Source of the DNA: Branchiostoma floridae
Taxonomy: Eukaryota > Chordata > Leptocardii > Amphioxiformes > Branchiostomatidae
Assembly: GCF_000003815.2 (NCBI RefSeq)
Contig: NC_049996.1
Location: forward strand, 18,074,018 to 18,138,017
Reading direction: 5' to 3'
Length of the DNA stretch: 64,000 nt
The position numbers and the translations under genes were made by a program. This document shows positions 1-10,440 of this stretch, piece after piece. Below the pieces are notes generated by a model. That model did no database searches, had not been told where the DNA came from, and saw nothing but the letters and a program-made list of their open reading frames with translations. Numbering within the stretch: the first letter of the stretch is position 1; each line of letters starts with the position of its first letter.

Positions 1-775
1 GTCCAGTATTTGATTGCCAAACTGAGTGTGTTGATATTTTTCACCATATGGAAGACCACGCATATTAGCGACGTCTAGCGATTTAGTTACAAAGTGCAGC
101 CTGAAACAGTGAGCAAAGCCAAAGAGGTCGTTGACCTTGATCGGAACGCCCCCCCTCCATGGGCCGTATTGACGACGAAACCTCGCTAATGTGGCCCACA
201 ACATAATTGGTGGAGAACGTAACAGTGTTTATATGCTTCATGTAAATATTTCTGTAAATTGTCGATGTCAGGTTATGCCTGAAAAAGCTTTTAGTCCACT
301 ATTTGATTGCCAAACAGCGTGTGTTGAAGCTTATCTGCAATATTACGACCACGCATTAGCGACCTCTAGCGATTTAGTTCCAAAGCGCAATCTGAAACAG
401 TGAGCAAAGCCAAAGAGGTCATTGACCTTGATCGGAACGCCCCCCCCCCCTCCACGGGGCGTATTGACGACGAAACCTCGCTAAAGTAGCCCACAACACA
501 GATGATGGAGAACGTATTAGTGTTTATATGCTTCATGTAAATATTTCTGTGAATTGTGAATGTCAGGTTAGGCCTGAAAAACCTTTTAGTCCATTATTTG
601 ATTGCCAAACTGCGTGTGTTGTTCCTTTTCACCAAAGGGAAGACCATGCATTAGCGACGTCTCGCGATTTAGTTGCAAAGTGCAGCCTGAAACAGTGAGC
701 AAAGCCAAAGAGCTCGTTGACCTTGATCGGAACGCCCCCCTCCCTCCACGGGCCGTATTGACGACGAAACCTCGG
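1..775. repeat. Tandem repeat, about 294-bp unit, 2.6 copies
   Basis: Copies begin at 1, 294 and 589 with a GTCCA(G/C/T)TATTTGATTGCC start. They diverge by scattered substitutions and by the length of a C run. The third copy stops near 775 where a different minisatellite begins. No coding potential is recognised. Confidence 0.85.
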
Positions 776-2288
776 AACTTGAACCGGCACGGCATGGTCT
801 TGAACCGGCACGGGCCTTAAACCGGCACGAGGTGGTCTTGAACCGGCGCGGGCCTTGAACCGGCACGGGGTGGTCTTGAACCGACACGCGGTGGTCTTGA
901 AACGGCACGTGGTGGTCTTGAACCGACACGGGGTGGTCTTGAACCGGCACGGACCTTGAACCGGCTTGGGATGGTCTTGAACCGGCATGGGGTGGCCTTG
1001 AACCGGCACGGGGTGGTCTTGAACCGGCGCGTGGTGGTCTTGAACCGAAACGGGGTGGTCTTGAACATGCACGGCGTGGTCAGGAACCGGCAGGGACCTT
1101 GAACCGGCACGGGGTGGTCTTGAACCGGCACGGGAAAGTCTTGAACCGGCACGCGGTGGTCTTGAAACGGCACGGGGTGGTCTTGAACCGACACGGGGTG
1201 GTCTTGAACCGACATGGGTCTTGAACCGGCACGGGCCTTGAACCGACTTTGGATGGTCTTGAACCGGCACGGGGTGGCCTTGAACCGGCACGGGATGGTC
1301 TTGAACCGGCGCGGGGTGGTCTTGAACCGGCATGGGCTGGTGTTGAACTAGCACGGGGTGGTCTTGAACCTGCACTGGGTGGCCTTAAAGCGGCACGAGG
1401 TGGTCTTGAACCGGCGCGGCCTTGAACCGGCACGGAGTGGTCTTGAACCGGCACTGGGTGGTCTTGAACTGGTGGTCTTGAACCGGCACGGGGTGGTCTT
1501 CAACATGCATGGCGTGGTCTTGAACCGGCAGGGGCCTTGAACCGGCATGGGGTGGTCTTGAGCCGGCACGGGGAAGTCTTGAACCGGCACGCGGTGGTCT
1601 TGAAACGGCACGGGGTGGTCTTGAACCAGCGCGGGATGGTCTTGAACCAACATGGGCCTTGAACCGGCACGGGGTGGTCTTGAACCGGCACGGGCCTTGA
1701 ACCGGCTTGGGATGGTCTTGAACCGCGTACCGGCACGGAGTGGCCTTCAACCGGCACGGGTGGTCTTGAACCGGAGCGGGTTGGCTTGAACCGAAACGGG
1801 GTGGTCTTGAACATGCACGGCGTGGTCTTGAACCGGCACGCGGTGGTCTTGAAACGGCACGGGGTGGTCTTGAACCGGCATGGGGTGGTCTTGAACCGAA
1901 ATGGGCCTTGAACCGGCACGGGGTGGTCTTCAACTGGCACGGGCGTTGAACTGGCTTGGAATGGCCTTGAACCGGCACGGGGTGGCCTTGAACCGGCACG
2001 GGGAAGTCTTGAACCGGCACGCGGTGGTCTTAAAACGGCACGGGGTGGTCTTGAACCGGCGCCGGGTGGTCTTGAACCGACATGGGCATTGAAGTGGCTT
2101 GGGATGGTCTTGAACCGGCACAGGGTGGCCTTGAACCGGCACGGGGTAGTCTTGAACCGGCGCGGGGTGGTCTTTAACCGGCATGGGCTGGTGTTGAACT
2201 GGCACGGGGTGGTCTTGAACCTGCACGGGTTGGTCTTGAACCGGCACGAGGTGGTCTTGAACCGGTACGTTCCTTGAACCGACACGGG
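776..2288. repeat. GC-rich minisatellite, 21-bp unit
   Basis: About 70 degenerate copies of CTTGAACCGGCACGGGGTGGT, with shorter variants (for example CTTGAACCGGCACGGGCC) interspersed. Because the unit length is a multiple of three and mostly lacks stops, long open frames (VQDHP-type) appear in several minus-strand frames. I treat these as repeat artefacts, not genes. Confidence 0.9.
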
Positions 2289-2690
2289 GTACCTGACCGC
2301 ATCACTCCTGTTGAGACTGATTACGGGCGTAGTAATTTTCAGATTTTGAATTAAGGTTTTTTTAAGTTGGTGAACGAATCAGCCAATAGACTGTATTGAT
2401 ACCAGATCGTCACAAAATGTCATACTCCGATGGTCTTCTACCCTTGATTGATTTTGATTGATGGTAGACAGAACCCTGCTGGTCCTCGAAACCATTGTCA
2501 GTGCCGTTCCTTACTATTACCCATGCACATAGAAACTCGCTATAGGACAACCGGTGACGCCATCTTGCCTCATTAGCGGACCACGTGACCCGCGAAAATC
2601 TCGACCCCAGGGTCGGTGGAACTAATGCATAGCCTGGCATTGCTAACTGAACATGAGAACGAGAGAGGTTTAGACATGCGCACTGGCTGT
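2289..2690. other. Unique non-coding sequence
   Basis: No recognisable gene, RNA or repeat boundary is seen between the minisatellite and the duplicated block that follows. Confidence 0.4.
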
Positions 2691-3827
2691 TTTTTCGATA
2701 GTGGAGAAGACGACCTGCAGAATGCAAAAACCGGAGATTTCTAGGACAAATTTCGTGTGAAATATGAATTTTTGAAAATTTTACAAAACCATGAGTTGAT
2801 GACTAATGATCTAAATGATGTCTTGGAGTAATTAGTCTGTGATTTACTGCATGATTTTTTCTGGAACTAGCTGATTTTTGTGTGGCTTCCTGACATGTCA
2901 TGGCGTGTTATTGCATTGCGTAAATTTTTATTCGCGAGCAATATGCATGGATTTTTGGCATGAAAAGTGTGCCTGAACTCTCTGTCCCAGGGGGCCTGGT
3001 ATCCTATTGCATGGCCTAACACTACACGAAAAAGCGAATATCTGGGTCGAATACTCCTGTATATAAACCCAGATATTCAAAATATGTGGCCGATAACGGG
3101 TATATGCCGTCCGTTCACTTGGTATAGACGGACCTGCATATGACCCGGAGATTCACAACTATTAGTGTGCGGGACATATGGAGGCCGATAATGCCTGCAT
3201 ATGTGCCTGGCCATCCCGGTGCATGTCCCGCCCATGTCCGCTCATCCGACCCAAATTTCCTTCATATACCTGCCTATTCGGGACATGCACCCTTGTTAGC
3301 ACCTTATTATCACCTAATTATCTCACCCAGGCCTCGACTAGAGCGGCTTCATTATACCCTTTGTCATTGAAAGCAGCTTCGTTTTACTACCCTGCCCTAC
3401 CTAGGACCCCCCTCCCTGTAGTGTGTTTATTTTGCTTTAAATTTATTCTTTCTGGATGGTGAATGAATTTTCTTAATTTTTTCAAAGTATTTCTGGACAG
3501 TAGACTGTCCTGACGATTTCCTCCATATGTGCTAGGAATGACGCTCCTTTTACGTCTTGTGAAGTTCTGCATTCCCGCTGTCATACATTCTGTTGTCCAC
3601 CCGTCTTCTGCACAGACTTTTGATAGTCAGGAGCACAGCTGCGGCAAAATTTCTAAACGTGGACGTGAAGATTTGTGGTAACCATTGATCCATCGCGACA
3701 CGGGCGGGCAGCCTCCACTGTCCACGGGGCTGAAGCCGAAATCCACCCGAGCCAACCACCGCCTCCGGCAGCAACTTTTAAGCCAGCCCTACATGGCGAC
3801 GTGTGACGGAGTCTCAAACCGTCCGCA
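2691..3827. repeat. First copy of a 1,137-bp near-identical direct duplication
   Basis: Matches 3937-5073 at an offset of exactly 1,246 bp. One substitution was noticed (G versus T in the GTGACG(G/T)AGTCTC context). It ends precisely at an assembly gap. Near-identity beside a gap suggests that two overlapping contigs or haplotypes were placed in tandem instead of merged. Confidence 0.85.
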
Positions 3828-3927
3828 NNNNNNNNNNNNNNNNNNNNNNNNNNNNNNNNNNNNNNNNNNNNNNNNNNNNNNNNNNNNNNNNNNNNNNNNN
3901 NNNNNNNNNNNNNNNNNNNNNNNNNNN
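3828..3927. other. Assembly gap, 100 N
   Basis: Run of N of fixed length 100, separating the two copies of the 1.1-kb duplication. Confidence 0.99.
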
Positions 3928-3936
3928 GCGTTTTGG

Positions 3937-5073
3937 TTTTTCGATAGTGGAGAAGACGACCTGCAGAATGCAAAAACCGGAGATTTCTAGGACAAATTTC
4001 GTGTGAAATATGAATTTTTGAAAATTTTACAAAACCATGAGTTGATGACTAATGATCTAAATGATGTCTTGGAGTAATTAGTCTGTGATTTACTGCATGA
4101 TTTTTTCTGGAACTAGCTGATTTTTGTGTGGCTTCCTGACATGTCATGGCGTGTTATTGCATTGCGTAAATTTTTATTCGCGAGCAATATGCATGGATTT
4201 TTGGCATGAAAAGTGTGCCTGAACTCTCTGTCCCAGGGGGCCTGGTATCCTATTGCATGGCCTAACACTACACGAAAAAGCGAATATCTGGGTCGAATAC
4301 TCCTGTATATAAACCCAGATATTCAAAATATGTGGCCGATAACGGGTATATGCCGTCCGTTCACTTGGTATAGACGGACCTGCATATGACCCGGAGATTC
4401 ACAACTATTAGTGTGCGGGACATATGGAGGCCGATAATGCCTGCATATGTGCCTGGCCATCCCGGTGCATGTCCCGCCCATGTCCGCTCATCCGACCCAA
4501 ATTTCCTTCATATACCTGCCTATTCGGGACATGCACCCTTGTTAGCACCTTATTATCACCTAATTATCTCACCCAGGCCTCGACTAGAGCGGCTTCATTA
4601 TACCCTTTGTCATTGAAAGCAGCTTCGTTTTACTACCCTGCCCTACCTAGGACCCCCCTCCCTGTAGTGTGTTTATTTTGCTTTAAATTTATTCTTTCTG
4701 GATGGTGAATGAATTTTCTTAATTTTTTCAAAGTATTTCTGGACAGTAGACTGTCCTGACGATTTCCTCCATATGTGCTAGGAATGACGCTCCTTTTACG
4801 TCTTGTGAAGTTCTGCATTCCCGCTGTCATACATTCTGTTGTCCACCCGTCTTCTGCACAGACTTTTGATAGTCAGGAGCACAGCTGCGGCAAAATTTCT
4901 AAACGTGGACGTGAAGATTTGTGGTAACCATTGATCCATCGCGACACGGGCGGGCAGCCTCCACTGTCCACGGGGCTGAAGCCGAAATCCACCCGAGCCA
5001 ACCACCGCCTCCGGCAGCAACTTTTAAGCCAGCCCTACATGGCGACGTGTGACGTAGTCTCAAACCGTCCGCA
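3937..5073. repeat. Second copy of the 1,137-bp duplication
   Basis: Same sequence as 2691-3827. This copy continues past 5073 into unique sequence where the first copy runs into the gap. It also duplicates the left terminus of the CACTA-like element (terminus at 4266, also preceded by TAA). Confidence 0.85.
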
Positions 5074-5227
5074 AAATCACAACCGGGCATGTCAGTCGTA
5101 CCCCACCGTACTCTACAGAGCTTGCCCGCGTGCGAGGCTGGATGCTAGCTATAAAATTACAGTTGTTTAACACTCCCAAGCAGAATCCAATCCTTCAAGC
5201 GTAGGCAGTTCAAATTCCACGCGCGCG

Positions 5228-5327
5228 NNNNNNNNNNNNNNNNNNNNNNNNNNNNNNNNNNNNNNNNNNNNNNNNNNNNNNNNNNNNNNNNNNNNNNNNN
5301 NNNNNNNNNNNNNNNNNNNNNNNNNNN
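5228..5327. other. Assembly gap with duplicated flanks
   Basis: The sequence just before the gap (5166-5227) and just after it (5328-5386) is the same, about 60 bp starting TTTAACACTCC. It differs only by single-base homopolymer-type insertions (CCC/C, CCA/CA, CAAG/CAG). This looks like a failed contig join with a noisy read end. Confidence 0.8.
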
Positions 5328-5481
5328 TTTAACACTCCAGCAGAATCAATCCTTCAGCGTAGGCAGTTCAAATTCCACGCGGCAAGATGTTGTTTAGTCT
5401 CGAGGTCGTATCATTCTAAATCCCTCAGTGTTCACTGACGTTGTCTGCCGTGCATGCAGATATCCAGCTATCGGCCCGTTG

Positions 5482-5723
5482 CGTAAAAGCGCAACCTCAC
5501 AGAAAGAAGTCTAGCTCTGAAATGCCAACTGTAAAATTTGAAAATGTTGACATGTGTGTTGATTGGTCCTTATTTTCAAACACCTACATGCCGTGTGAAA
5601 TACGTAAAAGCGCAACCTCACAGAAAGAAGTCTAGCTCTGAAATGCCAACTGTAAAATTTGAAAATGTTGACATGTGTGTTGATTGGTCCTTATTTTCAA
5701 ACACCTACATGCTGTGTGAAATA
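5482..5723. repeat. Perfect-looking 121-bp tandem duplication
   Basis: Two adjacent copies start CGTAAAAGCGCAACCTCAC (5482 and 5603), with one difference noted near the end (CCGTGTG versus GCTGTGTG). There is no recognisable gene. Confidence 0.85.
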
Positions 5724-6011
5724 CAATTGGCTAGTTCTGATGAGTATTTGCATACAGACAGACACAATAGGTCGGAAGGTGCACTGTAGCTAAATTCAGC
5801 TTTTGTCACCTGGCCAGTTCACAGTCAAACAATACCCACAAGGAACAAGGTGAAAATGTGTTACTCTAATTGTTAATGATTTCATACATCAGTCTGGTAA
5901 CAAACATATTGTTTTTGCAACAAGCATTATCTTCAAGGATAAAAACGAATGAAGGCTTCCAATGCGAGCGTGGGTATATCATATACGCCATGTTTTCTTT
6001 TGTTTCAAAAG

Positions 6012-7575
6012 CACAACATTGGTCTTTAGACTGAAGCGGCCGTTTAATTGATAACTCCTGAACAGTGGAAGCAAGCGGTTGTGGTCTCCGTACCCAAAAC
6101 CCAACCCGCCAAGATTGACCAGCTAAGGGCAATCTCACTGACGTCTCATTTCTCAAAGATCGCGGAACACTTTGCGCTTTCCTGGATACTTAAGGACGTC
6201 AAATTTGATGACAGACGATTTGGCAGCCTAAAAGGACGGTCCACAGTGCACGCACTTGTCAGTTTGGTAGACAGTCTTTCCAAGGGAACGGACAAGCCAT
6301 CGACAATATGCACCCTCGTCGCTACAGACTTTTCTAAAGCGTTTGACAGAGTCCACCACCATACTGTAATCGTCAAACTGCTTAAGATGGGACTCCGACC
6401 AGAACTAGTACTGTGGGTAGCCAACTTTATCTCCGACAGGAAACACTGCGTGCGTTATCGTGGATCCCTCTCTAAGTGGGAACGTCTGACATGTGGAGTG
6501 GCGCAGGGAACACTGCTCGGCCCGATTCTTTTTCTAGCACTTATCGACGACGCTGCGTCTGAAACAACCAGCCCAGTGTGGAAATACGTAGACGACATGA
6601 ACATGCTACAGACGAGACGGCTCCAGCAACCTTCTACCCTGCAGTCTGACTTGGATCAACTATGCCAATGGTCAAATATTAACCACATGCTCCTGAACGG
6701 CGCTAAATGTCTTGCTATGCACATTACCTTCGTTCGGAACCCACCCCCGCTGCCGCCACTACACATCGACAACACACCGCTTGCCGTCGCTACCTGCCTC
6801 AAGGTCCTCGGCCTGCACATCCAGAACAACTTACATTGGGACGTTCAAGTTCAGCAGACGGTAGGAAAGGCCTCGAAGAAACTCTACCTCCTCAAAAGAC
6901 TCAGACGTTTTAATTTACCATGCAATGACCTGATGACAATCTACACCGGGTACATCAGGCCAATCTTAGATTATGCAGCACCAGCCTGGACCCCCGGCCT
7001 TACCAAGGAGCAAGTACAGAAACTCGAACATGTCCAAAAGCGCGCATGCCGTATCATCCTTGGTAACGCCTACACTGGATACTCACCCGCCCTTCAAAAC
7101 CTCGGACTAACATCGCTGGCAGACAGGAGAGAACAACTGTGCCTGAACTTTGCAAAGTCGCTGTTGACATCATCCTTCAGGGACTGGCTTCCGTTGTCAA
7201 GGGGCGAAATATCCGACCGGGACACTCGAAACAAACAGAAACTGAATGCTCCACTATGCCGTACCAATCGACACAAGAACTCCCCGATCCCTTACCTTGT
7301 AAGGCTGTTAAACACGTAACTAAACTAGACATTTGAACCCATGTAACCCCGCACTGAATTTCTCATGTTCTTCACGCTGTATCTCAAACGTCTAATGTTT
7401 TAAGTGATCGAGATTATCATTATGTATATGTATGTATATAGTTGCAATGTATATAATTTTACTCAACTGTTTTAATGGTTTTAACCGATTTTAAGCTGAA
7501 GTGTAAGTTACCACACAATTCAGCCCTCGAGGCTGCGAAGTGTACAAATAAACCATTCTGATTCTGATTCTGATA
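6012..7575 (+). mobile_element. 5'-truncated CR1/L2-like LINE, copy 1
   Basis: Contains the open reverse-transcriptase frame 6048-7319, a 3' UTR with an AATAAA signal near 7546 and a short ATTCTG repeat tail (7557-7574), as in CR1/L2-clade LINEs. There is no endonuclease, so the copy is 5'-truncated as usual for LINEs. It sits inside the candidate CACTA element. Confidence 0.8.
6048..7319 (+). CDS. LINE reverse transcriptase, C-terminal part (423 codons)
   Basis: The frame is intact from the truncation point (first codon TTG, so not a genuine start) to TAA. Visible in order are the finger/palm entry (WKQAVVVSVPK), the RAISLTSHFSKIAEH block, the catalytic-Asp motif A (DFSKAFDRVHH), motif B (GVAQGTLLGPILF), motif C with YVDD, the thumb, and the CR1-type C-terminal stretch (IRPILDYAAPAW, then KLEHVQKRACRI). 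The catalytic aspartates are present, but the N-terminal endonuclease and ORF1 are absent, so this is not an autonomous copy. Its open frame suggests fairly recent insertion. It is a retrotransposon gene, not a host gene. Confidence 0.88.
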   Translation: MITPEQWKQAVVVSVPKTQPAKIDQLRAISLTSHFSKIAEHFALSWILKDVKFDDRRFGSLKGRSTVHALVSLVDSLSKGTDKPSTICTLVATDFSKAFDRVHHHTVIVKLLKMGLRPELVLWVANFISDRKHCVRYRGSLSKWERLTCGVAQGTLLGPILFLALIDDAASETTSPVWKYVDDMNMLQTRRLQQPSTLQSDLDQLCQWSNINHMLLNGAKCLAMHITFVRNPPPLPPLHIDNTPLAVATCLKVLGLHIQNNLHWDVQVQQTVGKASKKLYLLKRLRRFNLPCNDLMTIYTGYIRPILDYAAPAWTPGLTKEQVQKLEHVQKRACRIILGNAYTGYSPALQNLGLTSLADRREQLCLNFAKSLLTSSFRDWLPLSRGEISDRDTRNKQKLNAPLCRTNRHKNSPIPYLVRLLNT

Positions 7576-7764
7576 AGCTTAGAGCGTAAAATGACTACCC
7601 CACCATAGAATGGTGAAGAATGTTATCATCAAACGTGTTAGATTTTACTTAGAATGTCCATTTCGTGTAGTTCAATCTAGGCAACAAACTGCCACAGCAC
7701 AAAAAAAACGAATATTAAAATTGAGCGTGGGTAAGCCATGTTTTCTTTTGTGTCAAAAGTTAAA
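7576..7764. other. Spacer between two LINEs with a repeated junction sequence
   Basis: Positions 7723-7760 (GAGCGTGGGTAAGCCATG and the following TTTTCTTTTGTG) resemble 5965-6010, which lies just before the first LINE. Thus both LINE 5' truncation points follow the same roughly 38-bp sequence. Confidence 0.6.
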
Positions 7765-9515
7765 AAAAAGTAAGATTAGTTGATTGGGCCTGTCACAACG
7801 GGTGGACTATCTGCTGTGGAAGTGGCAGAAAGCACCAACAAGCACTTCTCCGAATCTTGGTGCCAGGGCCGGCCACTCTCCTTGTTCCCTCTCCCACGTG
7901 GAGCCAGTGGTCATGAACTCTGCTCGATTGGAGAAGTAAAAGTCTTGCTGAAGTCCATCAACCCCAGAAAGGCAAGTGGTCCGGACGATCTCCCCAGCTG
8001 GATCCTTAAAGAACACGCTGAAGATCTTGCACCCATCATAACTCACCTCTTCAATGCCTCGTACGAAGACGGTACAGTGCCCCTCATATGGAAATCAGCC
8101 AACATTGCACCTGTCCCGAAGTCCGCGGGAGCAACTGATGTTTGCGACATGCGACCCATTTCTCTACTGTCTGTGCTGGCTAAGTTGATGGAGCGATGCA
8201 TCCTGAAGAGACTTCTTCCTTCCTTACGCGCCGTCATTAAAGATCAGTACGCGTACATGAGGGGCTCTTCAACTACGATCGCTCTTGTGCGTATGGTACA
8301 GACTTGGCTAACTGCGCTGGATTCTAAGAAGCCAACTCTGGTCAGAGCTTTATTTGCTGACATGTCTAAAGCCTTCGATCGAGTCGATCATGCCATACTG
8401 CTACAGCGTGTGATCGACATCGAGGCCAGTCCACGCATGGTGTCTTGGATCCACAGCTACCTCAGCGGTCGGCGTCAGAGGGTAGTAGTCAATGGCGTGG
8501 CCAGTACCTGGAAGGAGCCGACATCTGGTGTCCCACAAGGTGGTGTGCTGTCCCCGTACCTTTTCCTGCTCTTTATGAGCTCAAGGACAACAGTACATCC
8601 TGACACTATGAATGTGGGCTATGCGGACGATGTCGGAATGTCCAGAACTCTGTCAGTACCTCAAGCCATCGAAGACAAATCACTTGAGGAAGAGACATCT
8701 CATCTCGACTCGTGGGCTGACACCAACAACATGTTGCTAAACGGGAAGAAGAGCCAACTGCTACAAATCTGTGTCTGCAGATCCGTTCCCAGCCCACCAA
8801 GGTTAACCCTTGGGGGTGTGTGCGTTCCGTGGGTCGCGTCCGCAAAAGGTCTGGGCTTCATCTTGGACAAACATCTCACCCTGCAAGAACAAGTAACTTC
8901 AATTGTTACTAAAGCCTCCCGTAGACTGCACTTCTTGAGACTACTTGCAAAGCAAGGGACCAGTGTCGCCGACCTAGTGACTATCTACGTGTCCCTCGTG
9001 CGCCCAGTCCTCGAGTACGGTAATGTCCTCCTTGTAGGCTGTAGCAAGGAACAGGAACGCGCAATGCAGAGAGTTCAACAGCGGGCTCTACGGATCATCA
9101 GCCGAGCGGGCAGGCGCGATGTGCCCGACCTACCCACCCTCCAGTCGCGACGCGAGGATGCAGCTGTCAAACTTTTCACACAAATGTTGGATGTTGACCA
9201 TCCCCTACACGACATGGTTCCACCTTCCAGATCAACTGCCACGGGACGGTCACTGAGAAACAAAAACACTTTCTCCATCCCCCCAGCTAGAACTAAAAGA
9301 CTTCAGAAATCTTTCCTGCACACAGCTATCAAGCTGTACAACAAGACTGCAGACATGTAGGCAGTAACAATGGCTACTTAACGTCGAAGATGTTGTTTAC
9401 TACTTTAGTATATTGTTTCTTATTGTATATATACGGTTTTTATGTTGTAAATTTCAACGCTATTCAGGCTGGTATTATGTCTGCTATGTTGAAATCAATA
9501 AAGGATGATGAACCA
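7765..9515 (+). mobile_element. 5'-truncated CR1/L2-like LINE, copy 2
   Basis: A different LINE family from copy 1. It has a reverse-transcriptase frame 7780-9360, then a roughly 150-bp 3' UTR ending near AATAAAGGATGATGAA. There is no endonuclease domain. Confidence 0.8.
7780..9360 (+). CDS. LINE reverse transcriptase (526 codons)
   Basis: Open from a truncation-derived TTG codon to TAG. It starts in the linker upstream of the RT domain (KASGPDDLPSWILKEHAEDL) and continues through WKSANIAPVPK, MRPISLLSVLAKLMER, motif A (ADMSKAFDRVDH), motif B (SGVPQGGVLSPYLF), motif C (GYADDVGMS) and the C-terminal LVRPVLEYGNV region. The catalytic YADD is intact. The region after motif B (LFMSSRTTVHPD) lacks the usual conserved D-(L/I)-P. 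Identity with copy 1 is low, so the two are independent insertions from different subfamilies. Confidence 0.9.
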   Translation: MIGPVTTGGLSAVEVAESTNKHFSESWCQGRPLSLFPLPRGASGHELCSIGEVKVLLKSINPRKASGPDDLPSWILKEHAEDLAPIITHLFNASYEDGTVPLIWKSANIAPVPKSAGATDVCDMRPISLLSVLAKLMERCILKRLLPSLRAVIKDQYAYMRGSSTTIALVRMVQTWLTALDSKKPTLVRALFADMSKAFDRVDHAILLQRVIDIEASPRMVSWIHSYLSGRRQRVVVNGVASTWKEPTSGVPQGGVLSPYLFLLFMSSRTTVHPDTMNVGYADDVGMSRTLSVPQAIEDKSLEEETSHLDSWADTNNMLLNGKKSQLLQICVCRSVPSPPRLTLGGVCVPWVASAKGLGFILDKHLTLQEQVTSIVTKASRRLHFLRLLAKQGTSVADLVTIYVSLVRPVLEYGNVLLVGCSKEQERAMQRVQQRALRIISRAGRRDVPDLPTLQSRREDAAVKLFTQMLDVDHPLHDMVPPSRSTATGRSLRNKNTFSIPPARTKRLQKSFLHTAIKLYNKTADM

Positions 9516-10068
9516 ATGATTAGCTAAAAACGTAAAACCGAAGCTTAAGAATGTAATAATACCAAACGCTGGTATACGACGCGCTCAAAGTTATTTCTAG
9601 TGTTCGTTCTAGGTAACAATTCATTGGAAAACGATGATACGCGCCATTCGTGCGTATGCCTTTCTTTGTTTTTGTAAAACAATGCATTCGTTTATATCAG
9701 GCGTTTGTGAGTTTTGTTGACTGAAAATGCCAGACAAGTCAATACACATCCGCTTGGAGAGTACTTTTATGTAAAGCGGATGTCCTTTACCAATCTTACT
9801 CAAACCTATTCTTATGACAAAGCATCATTACTTCTATCAATTCACACACAAGATGGTCTCTTGTTTGGCATTACTCAAGACACGAGACGTGAGCAGGGGC
9901 CGCATATCTCCATACATGTCTAATTACCGGATGTGCAGGCATAAGCGGTAATATGCAGGACCCTCGCTTGTCATAACAGGATATGACTGCACATGCCCCG
10001 GATACACCAGGTTTCACGGGACATATGCAACCCCCCAAACGACCGGATATTCAAGTTTTCGTGTAGTG

Positions 10069-10382
10069 TAAAGTATTCGAAGTAAGGCGTATTTCTAGAC
10101 ACAGAAGCTTTAATAGCAGAAATGATCATGCATATCTATAATGTTAGTATAGCTTAGATGCATGGATATGATTTGCATGCTCTGAAGTCATAAAGAAAAT
10201 ATTGGCCAGGAAAGCCGCAAGTAAAATAAAGATAAATGTATATAGAGGAAAGAACATTGCCAGGGCAGACAAATATGCTCTAAATAAAATAATGTGTACT
10301 ATAGGTAATTTTAAACAAAGTTAAGATCTGAATAGTTTTGCAACTTGTTTGATTATTAATATTATAATATTATATATATATA

Positions 10383-10440
<58 letters not shown>

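Larger units (their letters stand above)
3020..10068. mobile_element. Candidate CACTA (EnSpm-like) DNA transposon with nested LINEs
   Basis: The left end at 3020 reads CACTACACGAAAAAGCGAAT. The right end at 10068, reverse complemented, reads CACTACACGAAAACTTGAAT. Both arms continue similarly (GAATATC, then a GGTCG or GGGTCG block). Both termini are flanked outside by the trinucleotide TAA (3017-3019 and 10069-10071), the 3-bp target duplication expected of the CACTA superfamily. Sub-terminal regions (about 3040-3250 and 9900-10060) are rich in short repeats around CCGGATAT, CATATGC and GGGACATATG, also typical. No transposase frame is recognised, so the element would be non-autonomous. It contains two LINE fragments and the assembly duplication; without the latter it would be about 5.8 kb. 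The alternative is chance pairing of two related MITE ends. Confidence 0.65.

Noticed and set aside
629-2285. Long minus-strand frames rich in VQDHP or SRPPRAG repeats
   Set aside because: They arise from the 21-bp minisatellite being open in several frames; no start context, no splice signals, no domain.
776-2288. CRISPR array
   Set aside because: Eukaryotic context and no unique spacers between repeats; likewise for 39596-39985 and 58819-59060.
3140-4708. Pairs of identical 65-94 codon frames at 1,246-bp spacing
   Set aside because: Identical only because the DNA is duplicated next to a gap; no coding signature.
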